Source: Patescibacteria group bacterium (GTDB lineage Bacteria > Patescibacteriota > UBA1384 > CAILIB01). Taken from it: DNA of 8,208 bases. Both the position numbers and the translations under genes were made by a program. Numbering within the stretch: position 1 is the stretch's first letter; every line of letters starts with the position of its first letter. Positions 1-4,877 of this stretch are shown one piece after another. Location of the stretch: assembly GCA_018968785.1 (NCBI GenBank), contig JAGWZN010000027.1:1-8208 (forward strand), read 5' to 3'. A model generated the notes under the pieces. That model was given only the letters and a program-made list of their open reading frames with translations. It was not told the DNA's origin and did not search any database.

Positions 1-228
1 GCCGGTTAAGGCGAACTCATCCAGAAACGTCTCCCGCAGATCGCTCCCCCGTCGGGAGAGACGAGCCATAGCCGCCGCGACCATAATCGGCGATACAGCG
101 TTGGTAAAGACGTAAACATTGCCATGGGAATCAGTTAGAATTGAGTCCAAAAAACGGTATCCTTCCTCCGTAATTTCCAACCGATCTCCGTTTTTTCGAA
201 GGTACGGGTTCGCCTTTTCTTCTTTCAT
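1..228 (-). CDS. thyX: Flavin-dependent thymidylate synthase ThyX, N-terminal part (cut by window edge)
   Basis: The minus-strand frame is open from an ATG at 228 to the window edge, giving 76 residues; the rest lies beyond position 1. I translated this stretch by hand. Residues about 37-72 contain VYVFTNAVSP, then AAAMARLSRR, then a DLRETFLDEF segment. This is the pattern that opens ThyX proteins of the longer type found in CPR and some other bacteria. ThyX methylates dUMP to dTMP using methylene-tetrahydrofolate, FAD and NADPH. The catalytic RHR signature would lie outside the window and cannot be checked. The ATG overlaps the tmk stop codon in an ATGA arrangement, so the two genes are almost certainly co-transcribed and translationally coupled. 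That coupling puts a dTMP producer next to the kinase that uses dTMP. The family call rests on this motif alone. Confidence 0.75.
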   Translation of the reverse strand, partial: MKEEKANPYLRKNGDRLEITEEGYRFLDSILTDSHGNVYVFTNAVSPIMVAAAMARLSRRGSDLRETFLDEFALTG

Positions 229-851
229 ACGATGATTGGCTTAATTTCTTGCCAGATAAGGTCAAAAACCGCCGCGATCGAACCGGACGCGTCCACAATT
301 GACCAACTGTTCTCTGCGGCTAACTGCTGAAAGAACCGACGCCTGGCTTGGTGTTCCTCATCCTCTTTATCTTGCAGATGGTCGGTCTCTTTCTGTTGAG
401 CCGATCGAAGACGAGCCGTTTCCACATCGGTATCCAAAATAATAACCCGATCCGGCTTGAGCTCGGTCATTAACCTGTGATAAATCGCGCTGAGCTCCGG
501 ATACTTCTCCGTCAGTCCCTTGGCCAGCACATTATAAATATAAGCGGTTTCCGGCGCCCGGTTTAACACCACGGTTGTGCCGTTGGCGCGCAGCGGCAGA
601 ACCACTTCCGCTACTGTTTCCGCGTGCATTGTGAAAAAAGCCAGTGCTTCCGCGTAGTCAGAGCGGGGGTGCTGCTCCGGATCAAGAGCCAGTTTTCGGA
701 AAGCGATTACTCGGTTATTTGACTCCAGAGCGTGCACTCCCCGAACGGTGAGACCTTCCTGACGCAGCCGTTTTACCAGCAGCTCAGATTGGGTATCTTT
801 TCCGGTACCGTTGTCCCCATCTAAGATAAAAAGAAAGCCGGGCCTTGTCAT
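225..851 (-). CDS. tmk: Thymidylate kinase (dTMP kinase), divergent
   Basis: This is a 208-residue P-loop kinase, the usual length for Tmk, which phosphorylates dTMP to dTDP with ATP. Residues 12-20 (GDNGTGKDT) form the Walker A loop, followed by Q21 as in many Tmks. DRVIILDTDVETARLR (about 133-148) matches the core strand leading into the LID region, which is rich in Lys, Glu, Asp and Arg (about 149-170). Two positions are unusual. Asp19 sits where Ser or Thr normally follows the Walker lysine, and the canonical DRY-like substrate motif is replaced by NRAPETAYIYN (about 97-107). The ATG at 851 is the only in-frame start nearby. It has no Shine-Dalgarno sequence but lies close to an extended -10 element. 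Its TGA overlaps the thyX start. The fold and family are fairly sure, and the thyX neighbour supports dTMP as substrate. Confidence 0.82.
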   Translation of the reverse strand: MTRPGFLFILDGDNGTGKDTQSELLVKRLRQEGLTVRGVHALESNNRVIAFRKLALDPEQHPRSDYAEALAFFTMHAETVAEVVLPLRANGTTVVLNRAPETAYIYNVLAKGLTEKYPELSAIYHRLMTELKPDRVIILDTDVETARLRSAQQKETDHLQDKEDEEHQARRRFFQQLAAENSWSIVDASGSIAAVFDLIWQEIKPIIV

Positions 852-857
852 GGCTTC

Positions 858-866
858 ATCATAACA
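858..866 (-). promoter_or_regulatory. Extended -10 promoter element for tmk-thyX (likely leaderless)
   Basis: Read on the minus strand the site is TGTTATGAT, an extended -10 (TGN plus TATGAT, 5 of 6 matches to TATAAT). The -35 position (plus 881-886, minus TTCCTC) is poor, as is common for extended -10 promoters. A start point 6-8 nt downstream would fall at 850-852, on the tmk ATG itself. Together with the missing Shine-Dalgarno sequence, this points to a leaderless mRNA. The promoter call is inference from sequence only. Confidence 0.45.
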
Positions 867-937
867 ATTCGGCTAGCAAAGAGGAAGAGTTTTCGCTACC
901 ATATTGGAAGGGAGAATAAAAGTATCTTTTTATCCAT

Positions 938-1582
938 ATGTTTCTTTCCGACACCTCTCTCCGCGAGCGGTTAATCTCCGGAGACAACCTGAGCCAACAC
1001 CAGATTATAAAAAAGCTGGAAGCCGGACACATCGTCATGAGCCCCTTTCCGGACGAAGAAGAGCTGCATTCACGGATCGGACCGTGCTCACTTGACCTGC
1101 AACTGGGCGACACTATTCAAGAAGCAGGCAATCCGCGAATCTCAATTACGGACGATAAAGGCGAAAAGTCAATTGTCCACCGTACAGTTGACTTCCGCAT
1201 TCCCTCCAGTTTGGATCAACCGGATGCCACAGAAGGAATCTTTAAACTGGAGCCAAACAGCGAGTTTGTGCTGGAGCCGAAAGCTCTGGTACGGGCCGTG
1301 ACCCGCGAGTTTATCGGCATCCCGGCCGATCTGATCGGCTTCGTTCACAGCCGCAGTAAATGCGGTCGGTACGGTATCTCCTCATCATATGACGCCCCGA
1401 AAATCGACCCCGGCTGGGTCGGTCAGATTGTGTTGGAAATCAGCAACATGGGTCAGCAGCGGTTCTCGCTGCACCCCGGTTTACTGATCTGCCAAATCTT
1501 ATTTACCCAGCTCGATCGACCGGCCCGCAACCCGTACTACTCCCGGCCCCAGTCCAGTTGGCGATGGCAAACCCAGCCGTAA
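938..1582 (+). CDS. dcd: dCTP deaminase (Dcd/DUT family)
   Basis: This 214-residue protein belongs to the dCTP deaminase/dUTPase trimeric family. It would convert dCTP to dUTP, or to dUMP if bifunctional, feeding thymidylate synthesis. The core is clear. IGPCSLDLQLGD (47-58) matches the N-terminal beta strand. SRSKCGR (138-144) is the phosphate/nucleotide motif, and IDPGWVGQIVLE (156-167) carries the glutamate. By spacing, S140, R144 and E167 correspond to the E. coli Dcd residues Ser111, Arg115 and Glu138. Retention of the Glu argues for deamination rather than a pure dUTPase. K141 replaces the second Ser of the usual SRSS/GRSS motif. About 17 residues precede the canonical start region. The ATG at 938 has no close ribosome site; the purine-rich GGAAGGGAG at 906-914 is 23 nt away. 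The gene is divergent from tmk-thyX. Mono- versus bifunctional activity cannot be decided from sequence. Confidence 0.85.
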   Translation: MFLSDTSLRERLISGDNLSQHQIIKKLEAGHIVMSPFPDEEELHSRIGPCSLDLQLGDTIQEAGNPRISITDDKGEKSIVHRTVDFRIPSSLDQPDATEGIFKLEPNSEFVLEPKALVRAVTREFIGIPADLIGFVHSRSKCGRYGISSSYDAPKIDPGWVGQIVLEISNMGQQRFSLHPGLLICQILFTQLDRPARNPYYSRPQSSWRWQTQP

Positions 1583-1591
1583 ATTGTACCG

Positions 1592-2404
1592 CTATTTGAG
1601 TAAGCTGGAGATGGAAAGCGAGACCGTCCCGTTCCATTCGCTGGCCTCCACCATGGCTCGATAGGTTTGACCGACCTCTATCTGGTCATAGGTATTCTTC
1701 CAGGCTTTTAATACGCCGATATCCGTATACAGTAAGGCGTACACTGTACCGGTCTGGGCGTTTTTTATCTCCTTCTCTTTTACCGTAAAGGTGGTCTCAC
1801 GCACTTCACCGTTTTTCCAGCCACCGGTCGGAGTCGTAGTTTGCGCCGTTTCCTCCCCTTCCGATGCTGCCGTATCATCTAAATCCTGGGTAAAATACTC
1901 GGAGAACCCGAGATTCAGACAGGCGTCCATCCGCGCCCGTTTCTCGGCAATTTTAATCGCGTCATTAATCCGGCCTTTTTCCGCGATATCGCAAGCACCC
2001 CGTCCTTCGCCAATAAATTGCCCATTTCGGGTCAAGATACATTTGTACGCGATAACACCCGGCTTATTCACCATCTCCACCGTCTCGTTATCCTTTACCA
2101 GAGTACTCACCACATTGAAAAGGGAGAAAATCTTCTCCATGCCGCTCTTAAATAGCACTGGCTTGCTCTGAGTAACCTGACCGGTGCGGGTCCGCACATC
2201 GATCCGGCCGTAATCCTTTTCCGCTTCCAACTGCGACCGCACAAACTCTTTAATAATCTCGCGCCGATCCGCTTCCACCGCCACCGCCTTCTTCAACTGA
2301 TCCGGCGATACGGACGGAGTTAAAGTAAGCGGTTGCCTACTGACGTCTTGTCTCGGTTTAACTTTTCCCGCCCCTCCGCCACGTACGGCAACTGCCTGAG
2401 CCAT
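1592..2404 (-). CDS. Putative single-strand annealing-type protein with C-terminal OB-like segment
   Basis: This 270-residue protein has no firm family assignment. Residues 1-45 are low complexity and basic, suggesting a disordered tail. Residues 46-175 form a conserved-looking core: KPVLFKSGMEKIFSLF (81-96), GEGRGACD (132-139), AIKIAEKRARMDACL (149-163) and FTQDLDD (171-177). I recall the same order (KPGAEKL, GEG, IKxAxKRAxxxAxL, FTQDxED) in phage- and plasmid-borne proteins thought to resemble Rad52/ERF annealing proteins. After an acidic, Thr-rich linker (178-200), residues 203-270 look like a beta-rich OB fold, with TFTVKEKEIKN, YALLYTD and YRAMVEAS segments. A DNA-annealing or ssDNA-binding role is therefore inference. 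The start is supported by AGGAGG at 2408-2413, only 3 nt from the ATG. It converges on dcd with a 9-nt gap. No phage genes are seen nearby, and base composition matches its neighbours. Confidence 0.6.
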   Translation of the reverse strand: MAQAVAVRGGGAGKVKPRQDVSRQPLTLTPSVSPDQLKKAVAVEADRREIIKEFVRSQLEAEKDYGRIDVRTRTGQVTQSKPVLFKSGMEKIFSLFNVVSTLVKDNETVEMVNKPGVIAYKCILTRNGQFIGEGRGACDIAEKGRINDAIKIAEKRARMDACLNLGFSEYFTQDLDDTAASEGEETAQTTTPTGGWKNGEVRETTFTVKEKEIKNAQTGTVYALLYTDIGVLKAWKNTYDQIEVGQTYRAMVEASEWNGTVSLSISSLLK

Positions 2405-2407
2405 ATT

Positions 2408-2413
2408 CCTCCT
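2408..2413 (-). promoter_or_regulatory. Ribosome binding site for the annealing-like protein
   Basis: The minus strand reads AGGAGG, a full Shine-Dalgarno core, followed by AAT and the ATG at 2404. The 3-nt spacing is shorter than usual, but there is no other in-frame start nearby, so this fixes the start codon. The remaining intergenic stretch to 2512 shows no convincing promoter. Confidence 0.7.
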
Positions 2414-2512
2414 GCTTTACTAATACCCTAAACATACCTTGCGGATGCCGGAAAGGCAGTATGAGAGATTACAGGAAGAATTTTGCGTACACTATCTTTT
2501 AGCGTGCCGGTG

Positions 2513-2899
2513 TTAGTCGGCAATGTTGATTTCCCGCCAACTTTTCATCAGACAACGACGTAGTGACCAGTAATAACCGATACCGGCAATAAAAAGCGCC
2601 ACAACCCCCAGATCAGCCAGATTGATGTCCGGACCGCTTCGCGGCAGATTGGACGCCAATACCGGCGTCGGTGTAGGAGAGGGAACCGACGTCGGCCCGG
2701 CGGGTAGACTGGCAATAGAAGTAAAACCGGCGGACGGCTTGGGAGTCGGCGACGCCACCGCGGCCGGCGAACCGGATCGGCCGGTCAGGGCGTTATACCG
2801 GCTCACAATAGCGCCGCGGTAGAAATACGCCACCCCGGCTGCCACCAATATCCCGAGCAGTAACAAAACGATCCCCGCAACTGAACCGCGCTTCTTCAT
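2513..2899 (-). CDS. Putative LPxTG-like anchored surface protein with two membrane segments
   Basis: From the ATG at 2899 this is a 128-residue protein. It opens with MKKRG and a hydrophobic segment at 7-27, a signal peptide or membrane anchor. Next comes a Pro/Thr/Ser/Ala-rich stretch (about 43-83, with SPTPKPS and VPSPTPTPVL), a typical extracellular spacer. LPRSG (85-89) follows, then a second hydrophobic segment (about 94-111), then the basic SLRRCLMKSWR tail. The order of LPxTG-like motif, hydrophobic helix and positive tail is that of a sortase sorting signal. The tail is longer than usual, and no sortase gene is visible here. A TTG start at 2923 would add 8 residues before the Lys/Arg region; I prefer the ATG because it gives a standard signal-peptide start, although neither start has a good ribosome site. 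No enzymatic domain is present. A plain bitopic membrane protein is the alternative. Confidence 0.65.
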   Translation of the reverse strand: MKKRGSVAGIVLLLLGILVAAGVAYFYRGAIVSRYNALTGRSGSPAAVASPTPKPSAGFTSIASLPAGPTSVPSPTPTPVLASNLPRSGPDINLADLGVVALFIAGIGYYWSLRRCLMKSWREINIAD

Positions 2900-2951
2900 A
2901 CTACGTATGCTAACACGAATCAAGAAAAAGAAAAGACGGTCCCTGAGCTCC

Positions 2952-3233
2952 TTATGATGAGGCTCCCGACGTGCTGCCCAACAGGTGGAAAAACTTGAGA
3001 ATCGCGGTTAGAATGACGGCACCCAGCACTCCCCACAGTATGCCGGCCCAACTAAAGGTTCCCGCCGACATCGCGGAACCGATACCAAGCACGGTGGCAA
3101 AAAACCAACGGCCAAGCGCCGAGCCGATAATCCCAATCAGGATATATGCCAGCAGACCTTCCCGCGTCTTTGTCAACAGCGCGGCTAGCCATCCGATTAT
3201 TCCTCCCACGATAATAGTAACAATCCAGTCCAT
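2952..3233 (-). CDS. GlsB/YeaQ/YmgE-family membrane protein (transglycosylase-associated)
   Basis: This 93-residue, very hydrophobic protein has three predicted membrane helices (about 3-20, 27-52 and 61-84) rich in Gly and Ala. GGIIGWLAALL near the start and the IGIIGSALGRWFF segment are characteristic of the GlsB/YeaQ/YmgE (transglycosylase-associated) family. Family members are small inner-membrane proteins linked to general or acid stress; the molecular function is unknown and no enzyme activity is established. Length matches the family's usual 80-95 residues. The ATG at 3233 is set by AAAGGAGA (3241-3248) with a 7-nt spacer, and that site lies partly inside a small hairpin (3244-3260). 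It sits 72 nt downstream of the YdjM-family gene on the same strand, so it may be read through or have its own start. The family call is strong. Confidence 0.88.
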   Translation of the reverse strand: MDWIVTIIVGGIIGWLAALLTKTREGLLAYILIGIIGSALGRWFFATVLGIGSAMSAGTFSWAGILWGVLGAVILTAILKFFHLLGSTSGASS

Positions 3234-3243
3234 AGTACTATCT

Positions 3244-3260
3244 CCTTTCTGGCAGAAAGG
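3244..3260 (-). promoter_or_regulatory. Small hairpin overlapping the ribosome site of the GlsB-family gene
   Basis: On the minus strand CCTTTCT, loop GCC, AGAAAGG forms a 7-bp stem with a 3-nt loop. Its 3' arm contains the first five bases (AAAGG) of the Shine-Dalgarno sequence AAAGGAGA, leaving only its last three bases (AGA) free. Melting this weak, A/U-rich stem could affect translation. The structure is seen in the sequence; any regulatory role is speculation. Confidence 0.4.
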
Positions 3261-3305
3261 ATACCCAGCTTTGGCTACCCGCGCCGTAACTTCCCTTACA
3301 CCCGA

Positions 3306-3875
3306 CTAATGGAATAACAAGGTGTGCAGTACCGGCCACTTCATCCACAACAAGACCAAAAAAAGCAGGTTGACCGCCGGGAATATCACCAAGTTCTCAA
3401 ACCATCCGCCCGTTTCAATTCTCACTCCTTGCAAAGGGTACGGCGGTATTCCAAACATCCGTTGATACGGAAAAAGGAGCGGGATTCCTTCCACGGTTAC
3501 CATATCAGCCAGCAGATGGCTGGCGTATGAGATGAGAAATACCGCCCAAACCACCGGGATATTTACACCCCAATAAGAAGGGATAAGGTATAAGAGGGCG
3601 TGGGAGCCCCAGGCCACCAACGCTAATCCCAATAGAGAATGAGAGAGGTTGCGATGCTGCAGGAACGGATTCACTAACTCGCCGCCCACCTTGCCAAACG
3701 GCAGGATCTTCCAGATTTTAGAGCCGGGTTGGTCGACATCCGGCAGTAAGGCGGCCAGTGATGACAGCACCAACACCCAGGCCAACGATGCCGGTCCGTA
3801 CACGGGTGTCACATAGATAAGATAAGCGGCGGTACCGGCAGTCAAGCCGATCGCCTGATGCGTTTTTCCGGTCAT
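3306..3875 (-). CDS. YdjM-family (LexA-regulated-type) membrane-bound metal-dependent hydrolase
   Basis: This 189-residue protein is of the YdjM/DUF457 type, integral membrane proteins thought to be metal-dependent hydrolases with unknown substrate. The conserved polar residues lie in hydrophobic surroundings: H6 in TGKTHQ, LPDVDQPGS (44-52), HRNLSHS (74-80) and SHLLAD (119-124). The His/Asp set plausibly binds metal. Membrane segments lie at about 10-24, 30-45, 82-100, 105-122 and 162-180. The ATG at 3875 overlaps the stop of the upstream epimerase gene (ATGA, 4 nt), so translation is probably coupled; only a weak GGAAA precedes it. The C-terminus is short, with no further domain. I see no LexA-like box nearby, so SOS control, known for E. 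coli ydjM, is not supported here. The family is well supported and the function unknown. Confidence 0.85.
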   Translation of the reverse strand: MTGKTHQAIGLTAGTAAYLIYVTPVYGPASLAWVLVLSSLAALLPDVDQPGSKIWKILPFGKVGGELVNPFLQHRNLSHSLLGLALVAWGSHALLYLIPSYWGVNIPVVWAVFLISYASHLLADMVTVEGIPLLFPYQRMFGIPPYPLQGVRIETGGWFENLVIFPAVNLLFLVLLWMKWPVLHTLLFH

Positions 3876-4633
3876 ATTTCCGGTTTAAAGGAGATTGTGA
3901 GAGCCAGCGACTCCCGGCTCCGCGCCGGAATCACGAGCGCGCCATCCGCTGAAAGGATACTGCCGACCTCGCCGCGCCACGGCTCAAAACAGATATAGTC
4001 GCGCTCCGGTTCGGACCAGATCATCAACCGTTTGAACTGAGAAGAGGCAGTCATGCTCGCTTCGCCATGTCCGGGGATATGAACGGTCAGAGGCGAATGA
4101 AAAGCGTAGGAAAGAGTCTCTAAATCCCGGTAGGCCGCCGGATCAAACTCCGCTACCGAGGTGATAATGTTAGCCCGGTTCTGTGCGGGGATATAAATGT
4201 ACGGGTGAAGACCGGGCGCCGTCGGCATCGGCTGGTCCGACCGATTCTCAATCTCCAGATCATACCGCAGCAGACCTTCTTCCAGTCTGAGCGACAAAGT
4301 CAACGCAAACGCGAAGGGAAACATTGCCAAGGTTTGGTTATCAGACTCTAGCCGCAGTCGGACAGTCGCTTCTCCCTTTTCTATGACCTGCCACGCCATA
4401 TCGCGAGCGAAACCATGTTGGGGCAACGGGAACCGGGAATCGGCCGGAAGCGGGCCGGCACAGGGAAATAAAAGGGGGATACCGCCCCGCCGTTTCATCC
4501 CGCCGCCGGTTGGCAGCTGTCCGTCTGGAAACAACACCAGAAGCTGCCGGAACGTAAACCGGGAGACTACCGCTCCTTTCTGTTCATCAATACCGGCCTC
4601 GGTTTGGCCGAACCGTAAGGTAATCATAGGCAT
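3872..4633 (-). CDS. Aldose 1-epimerase family protein (galactose mutarotase/G6P-epimerase-like)
   Basis: This 253-residue beta-sandwich sugar epimerase interconverts the alpha and beta anomers of an aldose or hexose phosphate. Motifs appear in order: RRGGIPLLFP (48-57), PQHGFARDMAW (71-81), GLHPYIYIP (141-149) and YICFEPW (213-219). H73 and H143 match the catalytic or substrate histidines, and E217 matches the general-base glutamate of the family. The RGGIP and FEPW motifs are closer to the YeaD-like branch than to classic GalM, so the substrate is left open. The ATG at 4633 begins 2 nt after the stop of the 57-aa membrane gene. The nearest purine-rich site (AAGGTGGG) is about 18 nt upstream, inside that gene, which suggests coupled translation. 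A second ATG at 4627 would remove two residues. The gene is followed by the YdjM-family gene with a 4-nt overlap. Confidence 0.85.
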   Translation of the reverse strand: MPMITLRFGQTEAGIDEQKGAVVSRFTFRQLLVLFPDGQLPTGGGMKRRGGIPLLFPCAGPLPADSRFPLPQHGFARDMAWQVIEKGEATVRLRLESDNQTLAMFPFAFALTLSLRLEEGLLRYDLEIENRSDQPMPTAPGLHPYIYIPAQNRANIITSVAEFDPAAYRDLETLSYAFHSPLTVHIPGHGEASMTASSQFKRLMIWSEPERDYICFEPWRGEVGSILSADGALVIPARSRESLALTISFKPEI

Positions 4634-4635
4634 GC

Positions 4636-4809
4636 TTAAATCAAATAGTTTCCCACCTTATAGCCAGCCCAGATGCCAAACAGCCCGCCAATGAAGCTAC
4701 CGAAAATCGACCAGTTGGAAAAGACGTCCTGTCCGAACAGTACCGGCAGATAGCCGCCAACAGTCGAACCGACAAAAATCCCGATCCATATCCAGGTTTT
4801 GGTTGACAT
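4636..4809 (-). CDS. Small Gly-rich membrane protein, 57 aa, unknown function
   Basis: An ATG at 4809 opens a 57-codon frame ending in TAA at 4636-4638. It begins MSTKTWIWIGIFVGSTVGGY, has a short polar middle with FGQDVFSNW (about 25-33), then a second Gly-rich hydrophobic segment (about 35-50) ending in KVGNYLI. This gives two membrane helices with small-residue (GxxxG-like) faces, joined by a short loop. Small proteins opening with MSTKTWIWIG occur in several bacteria as uncharacterised membrane proteins, as far as I recall. An in-frame ATG at 4815 would add Met-His. The gene is the first behind a good promoter (4836-4864), with a predicted start point near 4829, so the leader is about 15-20 nt. 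It has no strong ribosome site. It ends 2 nt before the epimerase start. Coding status is supported by composition, packing and promoter. Confidence 0.72.
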   Translation of the reverse strand: MSTKTWIWIGIFVGSTVGGYLPVLFGQDVFSNWSIFGSFIGGLFGIWAGYKVGNYLI

Positions 4810-4835
4810 ATGCATTCATGCTATAGTGCCAGTAT

Positions 4836-4864
4836 ATTATAGTACTCGCTCTAAAAAGCTACAA
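4836..4864 (-). promoter_or_regulatory. Sigma-70-like promoter for the small membrane protein/epimerase/YdjM operon
   Basis: On the minus strand TTGTAG (plus 4859-4864) and a perfect TATAAT (plus 4836-4841) are separated by 17 nt. The -35 matches the first three consensus bases. The predicted start point is near 4829, about 20 nt before the ATG at 4809. This is the best promoter-like site in the window and overlaps the leader of the divergent rarA gene. Confidence 0.65.
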
Positions 4865-4870
4865 GGAAAG
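4863..4870 (+). promoter_or_regulatory. Ribosome binding site for rarA
   Basis: AAGGAAAG lies 7 nt before the ATG at 4878 (AAGGA ends about 10 nt before it), and AGAAGG follows closer to the start. These purine-rich stretches support the chosen start. The site overlaps the -35 of the divergent minus-strand promoter. A weak plus-strand promoter, TTCATG (4815-4820), 17 nt, TATAGT (4838-4843), could serve rarA. Confidence 0.5.
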
Positions 4871-4877
4871 AGAAGGT

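Noticed and set aside
859..1113. Minus-strand 84-aa frame overlapping dcd
   Set aside because: Lies opposite the well-supported dcd gene, has a low-complexity Ser-rich translation and no ribosome site.
1573..1608. CCAGC/GCTGG inverted repeat across the dcd and annealing-protein gene ends
   Set aside because: Only 5 bp with a 26-nt loop and no U-run, so not a credible terminator.
2622..2822. Plus-strand frame inside the LPRSG protein
   Set aside because: Gly/Val-rich translation is the complement of the Pro/Thr spacer; a shadow frame.
2900..2923. TTG at 2923 as start of the LPRSG protein
   Set aside because: A rare start with no ribosome site; the ATG at 2899 followed by Lys-Lys-Arg gives a normal signal-peptide start.
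2921..2950. T-rich tract on the minus strand after the GlsB-family gene as an intrinsic terminator
   Set aside because: The only stem before it is about 4 bp plus a bulge at the stop codon and is separated from the T-run by about 9 nt.
4803..4827. TTGACA (4803-4808) with TATAGT (4822-4827) as a plus-strand promoter for rarA
   Set aside because: The -35 is perfect, but the 13-nt spacer is too short for sigma-70.
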